From: Diphasiastrum complanatum
Lineage: Eukaryota; Streptophyta; Lycopodiopsida; Lycopodiales; Lycopodiaceae
NCBI GenBank assembly: GCA_029204225.1
Contig: CM055102.1
Coordinates: 49,812,062 to 49,876,061, forward strand
DNA length: 64,000 bases
Direction of reading: 5' to 3'
Both the position numbers and the translations under genes were made by a program. The notes under the pieces were generated by a model. It had not been told where the DNA came from. It searched no databases and saw nothing but the letters and a program-made list of their open reading frames with translations. Position 1 is the stretch's first letter. Every line of letters starts with the position of its first letter. Below, piece after piece: positions 45,501-54,491 of the stretch.

Positions 45501-48215
45501 TCCTTCAATCTCCCATCTCCTACTCAACCGCCCGATCCTCGGGCTCCCTCCATCTACCACCTCCTCCTTGGTTGCCCCTTCTTAGGCACCCCTCATTTCA
45601 ACCCCTCCTTGGCTCTTCCTCATCACGTCTCCTCCTTGGGTGTCTCCCCTCGTCTCCTTCAACCATCCCTATCAAACTCTCATTGCAATGTTGTATACAA
45701 TCAAACAACGTTCTCTGATGTTTATGTGTGCTAACAATTAAACAAAGTCCAGTGCATGTATATAAAATTCTATTTGTGCTAACTCTTATAATTGGTTTTT
45801 TTTGAAGAAAGCTTGTAAAGAATCAAGATCTTTGTCAAAGGCATGTAACATGACCTGCATTTTGCCCCTCTATGTAGTGTCAATGTGGTGATGATGATGA
45901 TGTGATGTGATACACGTTAAGTCATTTCCTTCACCAATTTACATGCATGGGCTCTTGGTCAAGTGTCGTTCACAGTCTGATTCGCCATTGTCACTCTAGC
46001 ATTGGCCATAAATAAGCATAATGTATTGCTTAGATAGCCCAAAAGAATCCACACCATTTCAACAAAGCCTCTTGTTATGTACAGAAAATACATCCTATCC
46101 AACCAAGAACTTCCTAACCTTGTTATTGCCTTGCTACCTAAAAATTACTATATTGTGTTTGAACACATGATAAAATAAATCCCTCAAACAAAATATAAGG
46201 GTATAGATGATTTTGTACCATGTCAAATCACCAAGTTGTGCTCTCAAACCATCAGCAAGGGTACGCGGTGAAACATTTCGAACTATCGTGTTTGTTGCCT
46301 TGGACTGAGCAGCATCACTAGCCCCATATGGTTCCGCTCCAAAAATCTTGATAGTTGGCTTGATTCCTTTCGCACCTAGTGCAATTCCTGAGATCAAGCC
46401 ACCACCTGCAATTTGAGCATGCTTAAAGATCCAACTCATTTGAAGGGTTTTTGTTAGAGCCAAGAAGATCATAGCCAATATAACAGCCCAAACGACTTAA
46501 TATTTTCATGAAGTCTTCTATTACATCATTGACACAAACTAGTCTAGCAGAGTTGACAACATTTGAAATCAATAGATAGAGATTAGAATAGACTGAAACT
46601 ACTACAAGGGAATGAGCTAGTCTTGATTCAAATTAGCATATAAAAGTCTTCTGGACATATACATTGTCATTAAGATTAAATACCCAACGGGGTTGGCTCA
46701 ACTGGTTAGCTTGGCATCCAAAGTTTCTTTGGTCCCAGGTTCGAGCCTCCCCTTGGAAACCAAGAAGCATTAAGATTAAACACAACATAGAAAGCTTTGA
46801 TGGCTAGGTGAAGGGCCACAGGCCTAGAGACGATTGGAGTTCTTCGTGTTTTTATGAGCATTCCTTAAATTACCACAAAAAGTCATGTACTTGAGCTCCA
46901 ACCATCTCATACCACTTATCGGCACAACTATAGCTTCGAGTTCAGGCACTTGTTCCAAGAACTCCAATGCTATTGTACCTTGCCCACTGCAGTCAAACGA
47001 ATAAGGTATTGAAACCTTGACTATCCAAGCATTCTTTGCAAAAGCATACATGGCACATGGACAATTGTGCAAACGATTCTATCAAAGCAAACAACATGAA
47101 AACTTTTGAAACTAGGAAGAAGTCCACCGGTTCAAGACCATGAACTTCTTACCAATTCTCATAATGTAAAAAATGGCAAAAAACCGAAAAGGAAAATCAG
47201 GATATATTGCTGTATACATATGTATTGTATGAAGGCTAAAAGCAAATATGAGTCAGCACTTGCTTAGGAACAACTATGAAGACCCAGAAACTTTTCGTAG
47301 TATTTTCTGATACATATTGGTGCTGAAACAAAATACGTCAAGTAACCATGTCTGACTGCCAACGAGCTTCTGCAATGCAGTTACACTTGCCTGATAACAT
47401 TGCCATCATTGAAGGGATGAATCATCACCGCCCCAGTTTCTTCCTGAACTTTTGCAGCTATAGCCTCCCTTGACTCGATAGAAGAATCAGCCCACACGAT
47501 ACGGCCTCCATACTGATTAACATTGTCAATTTTGCACTGTGGAGCATTCTTTGGAATTACGATATGAGCTGGTATGTCTCTTAGCTTTGCAGCCAAGGCA
47601 ACTGCAGCTGCATGATTTCCACTTCTCTCCACAATAATATGTTAATGCTTACTTGTTGATAGGGATACCATACAACAAAATCTAATCACCAGACTAGGAG
47701 CAAGATAGTAATTAGCACAGTCATAGAACTTGAAATAAATTTCAGTGAACATATGTATGAGAAAGATAATGCTTCAATAGATCAGAAACAGTAAACTACC
47801 TGCTATGAGTCAGGATTCCCCTCTTCGCCACTTCATCAGGAAGAGAAAACACAGCATTGCATGCACCTCTTATTTTAAATGCACCTCTGCAGAGACACGG
47901 CAAAGACTAGTGAAGCCTTTGATTTGTATTACAATAGCCCACTTTGAATTTCGGCCATGAGCTTAGGCCTTTTAGTGTGTGCATGTTCACTCAAAAATAA
48001 ATCAACCTGTTTTTGGAGGATACTAACCCTTTTTGAAAGTTTTCAGCTTTGAAAAAGAGCTTTCTTCCAGAAAGTTCATCTATAAATGAGGACTTCAACA
48101 CTGGAGTCGTATCAATAAAGGTTTCAATCCTCTTTCTGGCTTTGCGGATAGAAGCCAAATCTGCGGCGTACTCAGGTTCCAAATATACCTCATTTTGCTT
48201 TTCAGTCGTACCCAT
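39538..48215 (-). CDS. SR: Serine racemase, plant type (six coding exons, 341 aa)
   Basis: Coding sequence is complement(join(39538..39796,46219..46405,46913..46986,47391..47621,47800..47886,48028..48215)). The enzyme is a cytosolic PLP fold type II protein that interconverts L- and D-serine and dehydrates serine. The PLP lysine is K67 in GGAFKIRG, and SSGNH at 91-95 includes the counterpart of the second catalytic Ser. The phosphate loop SGGGL is at 193-197, the metal-site triad E218/A222/D224 lies in AEPYGASD, and SGGN at 322-325 binds the pyridine nitrogen. Length fits plant homologues (about 330 aa). All five introns keep frame; intron 3 uses a GC donor. The ATG at 48215 was chosen because TTTGCAG directly precedes it, suggesting a leader intron, and because the protein then starts like its homologues. 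An in-frame ATG at 48260 would add 15 residues. Threonine dehydratase is a less likely alternative: no C-terminal regulatory domain. Confidence 0.93.
41760..41768. repeat. Left 9 bp target duplication GGTCCCATC
   Basis: An identical 9-mer occurs at 42497-42505, bracketing the foldback element. Nine bases is the typical Mutator-superfamily duplication. Confidence 0.7.
41769..42496. mobile_element. Mutator-like non-autonomous foldback element, 728 bp
   Basis: Flanked by GGTCCCATC on both sides. The ends share GGTTGCAG / CTGCAAC in inverted orientation. The ends are built of hairpins: GCGTTCCGG/CCGGAACGC at 41783-41791 and 41823-41831; a 13 bp stem with a 2 nt loop at 42437-42464; a 12 bp stem with a 2 nt loop at 42467-42492. 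The word GCGATCCGG occurs near both ends. The interior has GC-rich text (ACCGCCCCCCGAACCCCC) and A/T runs but no transposase. It sits inside the serine racemase intron. The superfamily call rests on TSD length and terminal structure only. Confidence 0.65.
42506..42900 (+). mobile_element. Probable LTR fragment with TATA box
   Basis: TATAAATAGGG at about 42600 is followed by a leader-like region (GAGAGCAGAGCTAGC), then GGATTGGGTGCTACATTC, similar to GGTTGGGTGCCACATTC at about 38140. Borders unclear. Confidence 0.4.
42950..43155 (+). pseudogene. Copia RT N-terminal fragment
   Basis: VDAIQNEYDSILENKTWEVV followed by LPKDKNVIGVKWIFKTKYKS is the opening of RVT_2. One stop precedes it and the frame dissolves after SDG. 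Confidence 0.82.
43640..43935 (+). pseudogene. Retroelement gag zinc-knuckle fragment
   Basis: The frame ending at 43933 carries a perfect CCHC motif CFYCHSPDHIKHIC preceded by SSQEMNEICSKNL. It is separated from the RT fragment by non-coding sequence and in the wrong order, so it comes from another element or a rearranged one. Confidence 0.6.
44000..44333 (+). mobile_element. LTR 3' fragment related to the 37.9 kb LTR
   Basis: TATAAATAGG at about 44073 is followed by transcribed-leader-like sequence, ending in GCCCAATAGCATTTGAAATC and CACCTACA as in the LTR that ends at about 38640. Here no PBS follows. Confidence 0.55.
44404..44901 (+). CDS. Hypothetical ORF in the serine racemase intron, 165 aa
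   Basis: An uninterrupted plus-strand frame from an ATG (MLREQLVEDYGQHGPCWEHF). It has a middle part LPILCEQVIDGKVWEDVMPK and a hydrophobic C-terminus (FMLVSYFGWSMQIL). I recognise no family. It lies antisense to the host gene between LTR-like segments, with a PPT-like AAGAGGG and LTR-like TGTTGGAATG about 120 bp downstream, so it may be the body of a non-autonomous retroelement. It could also be chance. Confidence 0.25.
   Translation: MLREQLVEDYGQHGPCWEHFGQQSVEQPITVPCRLLETLQDNKEMSYYEGKAHASLKSVRLAIFFCSTLTLQHDVGTLPILCEQVIDGKVWEDVMPKVFGTLFYCPYGKKFFRMMWEPMMDYKSMFRLIAKFMLVSYFGWSMQILTLRLDASLLRILFLLYVGHK
45020..45420 (+). mobile_element. Possible LTR after a polypurine tract
   Basis: AAGAGGG is followed at 45027 by TGTTGGAATGTAAG. 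The segment ends near TTCCTACA at about 45418 and contains a leader-like CATCTCTCTCTTTC. No matching LTR was seen. Confidence 0.4.
45465..45700. repeat. C/T-rich low-complexity stretch
   Basis: CCCATCCCC, CACCTCCTCCTTGG and CTCCTCC words give two overlapping Pro/Ser-rich frames, which I take as compositional artefacts. Confidence 0.6.
46668..46680. repeat. Left 13 bp target duplication of the SINE
   Basis: CATTAAGATTAAA is repeated exactly at 46768-46780. Confidence 0.85.
46681..46767 (+). mobile_element. tRNA-derived short retroposon (SINE-like), 87 bp
   Basis: It contains a perfect RNA polymerase III A box TGGCTCAACTGG at 46694-46705 and a near-perfect B box GGTTCGAGCCT at 46738-46748, and is bracketed by an exact 13 bp duplication. 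That points to target-primed insertion of a pol III transcript. It is tRNA-sized but the T and acceptor stems do not pair, so it is not a tRNA gene. No poly(A) tail is present. It lies in serine racemase intron 4 (46406-46912), on the strand opposite to the gene. Confidence 0.75.
47389..47390 (-). other. GC splice donor of serine racemase intron 3
   Basis: Exon 3 ends ATCAG and the intron starts GCAAGTG. AG|GCAAGT is the optimum GC-donor context. Its acceptor is GACTGCAG|TGGGC at 46986. Only this join restores ISGQGTIALE. Confidence 0.85.
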
Positions 48216-48785
48216 CTGCAAATTTCTGTCAAAACACAGTAAACTAATTGCATGAGCCATCCTTCATCTGGCAGAAAACTCTGTGATTACATAAAAACGT
48301 TGCAGTTTAAACAAATGGATCATACACACAAGGCATAAGCAATCAAAATACCAGGAAATTCGAAAAGAAGAAAGGGCCGCAGTCTTTTCAGAGAAAGATA
48401 TTAAATGCTGGATTCAGACAACGTCAGCAACCATGATATATGTACATATGTGGAATCACCACTATGCATTTGGTTGTTTTGTATTATTTCTTCACTACCT
48501 AGTGCTTCTTCATAGAAAAAGAGCAAGCTTAGCACACATACATAGAGAGTCAAGTGTATGTGTTCCTTCTTTTTGTTACATGGCCATGTATGATGTGCTT
48601 GTGGACTAAGGAATATTTTCACATCCAAGGGGCCAAAAGGATCTCCCATTGATGTGGATTGGGCCATACATCTTTGAGTCCCTTGAGGGGACCACCCACA
48701 AAATGTGAAGTCCGCATTAACAAACCACAATGATTTTTTAGAACCTTGTTTGTGGAGCATATTGCCTCGGTCATACAACCCACTT
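48216..48785 (-). other. Upstream region of serine racemase, probable 5' UTR and leader intron
   Basis: A pyrimidine-rich stretch ending TTTGCAG directly precedes the chosen ATG on the minus strand, so a leader intron is likely. A donor was not fixed. No TATA box was assigned. Copia sequence starts at about 48790. Confidence 0.45.
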
Positions 48786-48789
48786 TCCA

Positions 48790-49915
48790 AGATTTTCTAT
48801 ACAGTTATTGGCTATGGTTGTCGTACTTTCATTTGTTAAGAATTGTTCCACTTGTTTCAAAGAATTCAAAGCCTTGGTGGAGAACCATATGGAAGCACAT
48901 ATCAAAGTGCTCACATCAAATAGAGGGGGTGAGTACAAATCATCAAAGTTTGAAGCTTTTTGTAAGGAGCATGAGATCAAAAGGTAGTTTACTCAAGCGC
49001 ACACCATATATAGCAATGGAGTCATGGAAGAGAAGAATCATACAATTGTGAAAAGCACTTGATCGATGATGAAGTAGATGAATTTGGTGAATTTCTATTG
49101 GTCGGAAGCTTGTAATACTATTACCTTCTCGCAAAATAGGAGCTCCACTATCTTGGTTCCCAAAGTGACTCCCAAAGAGGCTTTTACAAGTATTAGCATA
49201 AGGTTGAAAATTTTCGCATTTTCGGGTGCAAAACCTGTGTGTACATGCCAAAATAAGAGAGAAATAAGCTTGATGCAAAATCCATTAAGCGTGTATTTGT
49301 TGGATATGATGATAAAACAAAGACGTATAGGTGTCTTGATCCTATGACTTGGATAATCCACATTAGCAAAGTTTTGATCTTTGATGAGACGCACTAGATA
49401 GATGCATTTGGTGATTTTGAAGCTAATGGTGGAGATGGAAAGCTTCTTACAATCTTGGAAGAGGATGATGATGTTGTACCTCATGAGATTAGGCAAATTG
49501 ATCGTGATGGATTTGAAGACCATGATCAAACTCCACCCATAGAAGAGGCTAAGGGAAGGTATTTGTTAGAGTGGAGCCAAGAAGATCAAACCTGTTGGTA
49601 ATAAGAGAAAGAAACAAGACACTCTTTGGGACACCTATTTGCCAAGAAGTATTTCGCTTGTGCAAAAGGTACCAAAATGGTATAAAACCATCATGAAGGA
49701 TGTTAAGATGAATGATCCAGAATCTAGAAAACAAGAAATAGTGAGGAGATCATCAAGAGAGAAGAAAGATCTTGATCATTACCATGTGAACTATGCCTTA
49801 ATGAGTGACATTTTGAAATTCCAAGAACCATCATCCTTTGACGATGTCTATAAACTGTTTTTTAAGTACTATACTTGGTTTGGGTCCATCGGGTTGAACG
49901 ATGATTCAAGAGCAA
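48790..49915 (+). pseudogene. Copia integrase to RT linker relic
   Basis: Across several frames: FKALVENHMEAHIKVLTSNR, GGEYKSSKFEAFCKEHEIK and NGVMEEKNHTIV (integrase core). Then MNLVNFYWSEA, PKEAF and KRVFVGYDDKTKTYRCLD (integrase C-terminus), then an acidic linker and VRRSSREKKDLDHY with LKFQEPSSFDD. The RT itself is missing. There are at least four frameshifts. It lies head to head with the serine racemase 5' end. Confidence 0.82.
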
Positions 49916-50078
49916 GGTGTTTCTAGAGCCATTACCAATATCGGTCTCCTTGGTTGCTAGTTTGACCATTTCAAAAAGACCTAGTTTGATTGTAATCAAA
50001 GTGTAAATTCCATTGTTTCAAAATCCATTTGGGAGTCATTTTCAATCCTTTCCTCACATTTTTATCATGATATCAAAT
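49916..50078. other. No recognisable feature
   Basis: A short stretch between the copia relic and a minus-strand hypothetical frame. Confidence 0.4.
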
Positions 50079-50899
50079 CTAGATCAAAGCAATCACAATA
50101 TTAGATCTTCTGATTGCTTTGACTAGAAAATGATTGGAAATTTGGTGGTGGTGGTGACTGAATGTGTGTCGGAGACGTGTGGAGTGGATTACTTGTGATG
50201 GTGGTGGATGTGGTTTGCGTAGTGCAAAATTGTCTACATTGACTGTAGAGTCAAGTAGGGTGGAAGAATGTATAGGTGAGGGCTTTCGTGGGACAGTGGA
50301 ATCAAAGCCCGTGTTAAGTGTGAATGAAGGGGTGGATGTGGTAGTAAATGGTGGGGGTAGTGGTGGAAGGAGAGTTGTGTTAGTAGGTAATGATATCGGA
50401 ACGGTTGAAGTTACCTGAGTAGACAGGACCACACCTACTAAACCAAAACCGGAAGTGCCAGCATCCAAAGAGCTAGCTACTGCTTGTCTTCGTTGTTGGG
50501 CCTATTGGAGTAGGGCCTCCTGCTACGCAAAAACCTCCTTTGGGACTTGACAGGATTTCAAGCTCCCTCTGAATTCAACATACTCTGCCCCTATATCATT
50601 GGATAAGATATTAGGGAGATGTTGACGTCCGTGCTCACTGCCTTATCCTTCTGCTTCTTTGTTGGTGGTGCAGGTGAAACAGGTTTGATTGACAGTTGTG
50701 GGGTGGCGTGCTTTCTGGTGCTAGGATAGATGTCTTCGAGCTCTTTGATAGTCGCGGCCGTTTGTTGTCCTAGTTGTTTTGTGACCAACATGTGGAGAAG
50801 ATATCCACATTTGGTGGTGGCTTTTCTAGCTTTCAGAGCCACACATAATTTGTCAAAAACTTTCTCTTCCCACTTGTAATTGTGAGTGGGATCATCCAT
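50079..50899 (-). pseudogene. Unrecognised broken coding sequence
   Basis: From the ATG at 50899, MDDPTHNYKWEEKVFDKLCV leads through LVTKQLGQQTAATIKELEDI to a Lys-rich PAPPTKKQKDKAVS, stopping at about 50591. Near the end of that frame a second one takes over (SNDIGAEYVEFRGSLKSCQV, QRRQAVASSLDAG) with two TAG codons, then runs open to 50079 as a Ser/Thr/Pro-rich tail. Amino acid use looks like real coding. No domain is recognised. It ends close to the copia LTR at 50980 and could be transposon-derived or a host gene remnant. Confidence 0.35.
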
Positions 50900-50979
50900 G
50901 GTGAGGGTTAATGAAAATAGATCGCTTTATGGAATGCGATCTATTTTGGCAATGTGAACCTCGACCATGGCCATGAGTG

Positions 50980-51285
50980 TGTGGATCCAAAAATAACAAA
51001 TATAGATCATTCTACAGATCACTCTCTCCACGAGTTACATCCTTTTATAACAGGTCCAAACCCTATTTGGCCACTTGGCTTTCCCTCCAAAATGCTAACA
51101 TTCAAATTTGAATCTACTCAAACTCGCCTTCTAACTTTTCCACACTTTCAAAAAGTGTTTATTCAAATGACATTTAGACTAATGAACTTTGAAAAGTCAA
51201 TCTTCAAGTCTAAAAACAAAGTTGGCCTCAATATGCCAAATATCGAAATATAGCAAATATGACCAAACTAGTTGAATCTTTCACA
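50980..51285 (-). mobile_element. Copia 3' LTR, related to the 25.9-26.6 kb LTR
   Basis: On the minus strand, PPT GAAGAGAGAG is followed by TGTGAAAGATTC at 51285. Shared words with the other copy include GTGTGGATCCAAA, ACATTCAAATTTGAATCTACT and TTGGCCTCAAT. It lacks the outer 200 bp and the GA expansion of that copy, so it is probably truncated at about 50980. Confidence 0.7.
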
Positions 51286-53716
51286 CTCTCTCTTCAACTA
51301 GTTTTAGCATGGACTTTGATAACACTCCAAGTGATGTCCTATGCTTCATGAACAAGTCCTTTCCCAATGCTTTGGTGAAGATATCAGCTACACATTCCCT
51401 TGAGGACACATGTTGAAACTCCACCTCATTTGCAATGACTTGCTCCCTCACAAAATGATATTGCATCTGGATTGGTTGCCAATCTTTGGGCTGATTGATT
51501 GTCACAAAAGATGATTGGGCTCTCTGAAAAATCCAGCAAGTGAAGATTCTTGATCATCTTCTTGATCCATACCATCTCCTTTGTGCAATTTGTAAGAGCT
51601 TTGTACTCGGCATCACTAGATGATAATGAGATAGTGGCTTGTTTCTTCGACATCCATGATATAGCTCCATCACCTATGAAAATACAATGAGCACTAATGG
51701 ATTTCCTATCCATTACATCTCTAGCATAGTCCGAATCTGAGAATCCAAAACGATTAGGTGATGATCCCTCATACAATATGCCAAAATCTCGAGTTCCAAT
51801 GATGTACCTCAAAACTCCCTTTCCTAACTTCCAATGCTCCTCACTAGGATCTTGCATGAATTAACTCAATCTTCCAACACAATAGCTTAGATATGGTCTA
51901 GTAATGGTTAGATAGATGAGTGAACCAACTAGCTTCCTATAGAGAGTAATGTCCTCGAAGGATCTTTCATTACCTCTTATAGTTAGCTTTACATGAGACT
52001 CCATAGGTGTATCACTAGCTTTTGCATCTACCATATGAAATCTTTCTAGAATAGAATTAGCATACTTCTCTTGACAAATGAGAGTAGATTGAGAAGATCT
52101 AATGGCTTCTATTCCCAAAATGTACTGCAAATTACCAAGATCATGCACCTCAAACTCCTTCTTAAGAGCACTCTTGATATCCGCCACATCTCAATTGTCT
52201 CCACCACTCAAGATGATATCATCCACATAGATTAGCAAGATGCTAACATCATTTCCAGCAAACCTATAATAAAGTGAATTATCATACTCACTCATAACAA
52301 AGCCTTGAGAGAGTAAAAAAGTGTTAAGCTTAGCATACCAACTCCTTGGTGCTTGCTTAAGGTCATACAAGCTCTTTTGTAGTAGAAACACATGATTTGG
52401 CTTTGTAGATGAAATGTAGCTCTTGAGCTGCTCCATGTACACTTTCTCCTCAAGATCACCATTCGCATTTGAAATGTCCATTTGCCATATATCCCATCCA
52501 TAAAGTGTAGCAAGTGAAATGATGACTCGAATGCTTACCATCTTTGCCACGGGTGCAAAGGTCTCATCATAGTCAGTCCCTTGTTGTTGAGCATATCCTT
52601 TTGCCACTTACCTTGCCTTCTACTTGTTGATAGATCCATCTTGGTTTGTCTTCACCTTGAAGATCCATTTGCATCCAATAGCTTTCTTGTCCTTAGGTAA
52701 CTCCACCAATCTCCATGTTCCATTCTTCATAAGAGCTTGATATTCAAGATCCATTGCTTGAATCCACTCCTCTTCTTTCTTTTCTTAATCTACACTTGTA
52801 GGTTCATCCAAAGAGGTTAGGAAAGCAACATAATTTCCAGAAACTACTTGCTTACCCTTTTGATCATATGTGAGCCTTGAAGGTACTTGTCTTTCTCTTG
52901 ATGTTCACCTTGTCTTTTGACTTGATGACGGTCCATCATCATCACCATCCAAAGTAGGATCCTTTTCATCAATATCAAGAATGTTAGATCCATCCACATC
53001 ACCATCAATCATGCTTGAAGACACTTTTGGAATGTTCCCCTCATCAAAAATGACATCTCTACCAACAATCACTTTGTTAGTAGAAGGAATGTAAACCTTG
53101 TAGGCTTTACTCTTCTCAATATATCCAACAAAAATACCTCTTCTTGAAGATGGATCCTCCTTGGTCCTATCATCAAGAGTAATGTTGACATAGCATGTGC
53201 ATCCAAAGGTTCTTAGAAAGTTGACACTCAGCCTCCTCTTGAATATCATTTCAAAAGGTGTCCTTCCATTCAAAATAGCACTCGACCACCTATTGCACAA
53301 GAAATTGGCACACAACAACGCTTGATCCCAAAATGGTTTGTCAAGATTAGCACTTAACCTCATGGATTTAGCACTTTCACATAAAATCCTATTCTTCCTT
53401 TCAACCACTCCATTTTGTTGTGGGGTCCTTGATGTTGTATACTCCATCTTGATCCCATGCTCATCACAAAAGGCCTTGAACTTGGTAAATATGTACTCAC
53501 CACCATTGTCACTCCTTAAGCACTTTCTCTCTTGCATTCTTGAACTTGATAAAGACATCATACACTTCATCCTTGGTCTTTAGTAGATAGATCTAACAAA
53601 ATCTACTAAAATCATCAATGAATGCTACATACATCTTAGCTCCACTATTGCTAATTGTAGTAAATCCATGAATATCTGAATGTACAAGTTGAAAATGACA
53701 AAATTTTCAAAATTCA
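51286..53716 (-). pseudogene. Copia pol: integrase, RT, RNase H, near-complete
   Basis: Integrase from about 53700 (SDIHGFTTISNSGAK, CLRSDNGGEYIFTKF, NGVVERKNRILCESAKS, RGIFVGYIEKSKAYK). RT at 52730-51860 includes WRLVELPKDKKAIGCKWIFK, an intact LLIYVDDIILSGGDN, and SNANGDLEE, where AFLNG has lost two residues. RNase H at 51857-51290 includes GFSDSDYARD and SWMSKKQATISLSSSDAEY. Only a handful of stops and frameshifts break it, several of them TAA where the family has CAA. The 5' end is missing: integrase is cut near its zinc finger where the next LTR begins. Confidence 0.9.
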
Positions 53717-53720
53717 CACA

Positions 53721-54474
53721 TGTGGGAAAAATCCACAAGTATGATAGATCTTATTAAACTTTATGATTAGCACAATAACCTGATTCTAAATTGAATAGCA
53801 AGATCTAGTACAGAACTTATGGCTTAACCACAATCTAGCATGCTAAGAATCAGAGAATGATAGCAATGAATCATAAATGAGTAAAAGTACAAGAAATTAG
53901 TGTATGAGCATTAGCCTCAACACGAGTTAGAGAGAGAAAGAGAGAGAGAGATCAAGCAAAAAATGGTGTAGATCTAAAATGGCCTACAAAGCTTTGGTTC
54001 TTCATCAAGAATTATGAGAATAGCTACACATATTTATGGAGTTTGAGGTAGCTCGAGGTAGAACCACACCCATCCACCTTTCAATATAAAGTGAAAACTA
54101 GAGTCTAAGTGACATTTGTCACATCTCATGCATGTATCTCTACCTACTTTTACCAAGTGTCCTAGTTCTAACTAGAATTGTACAAATCATCATGCATGTG
54201 TCCATTTCACTTTGTGCATGTATTGCAGGTCACTATGGATCACTTACAATAAATGCATGTGATATGCCACAAGTTTCTACAAGCATATTGTTGCTATTTC
54301 TAAGTCTACAATCTATATGCAAGTTGTATTCAACCAACTAGATATGACTAATCCATATAGCTCGAGTTGTATCTAGGCCAAATTTGGCATTTACATTTAT
54401 GGAACAACATACTTGCATAGTACAAAGTTTGTAGCAAGCCTAAAGTCAAGATGGATTATTTTTCAATTTCAACA
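53721..54474 (-). mobile_element. Copia 3' LTR, ~754 bp
   Basis: On the minus strand, PPT TAGGAGGAG is followed by TGTTGAAATTG at 54474. The left end is near TGTGGGAAAAATCC. ATAAATATGTG precedes a CT-rich leader region (TCTCTCTCTTTCTC). It is homologous to 16839-17551. Confidence 0.72.
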
Positions 54475-54491
54475 CTCCTCCTAAAAACAAT

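Larger units (their letters stand above)
39797..46218 (-). other. Serine racemase last intron, 6.4 kb, repeat-filled
   Basis: Donor ACATG|GTACAA and acceptor GAACAG|GCCCGTG restore the Trp-Pro codons of LTWPVIRDLV. The intron holds a Mutator-like element, copia RT and gag fragments, at least two LTR-like segments and an unexplained ORF. The stretch 39840-41750 has no recognisable element. Confidence 0.88.

Noticed and set aside
45467-45734. Pro/Ser-rich protein in the serine racemase intron
   Set aside because: Two overlapping frames are open at once in a C/T-rich stretch, which indicates composition rather than coding.
46681-46767. Functional tRNA gene
   Set aside because: A and B boxes are present, but the T stem and acceptor stem do not pair and an exact 13 bp duplication flanks it, so a retroposon fits better.
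39538-48215. Biosynthetic threonine dehydratase
   Set aside because: The protein lacks the C-terminal ACT-like regulatory region, is about 340 aa long, and matches plant serine racemase throughout including the metal-site triad.
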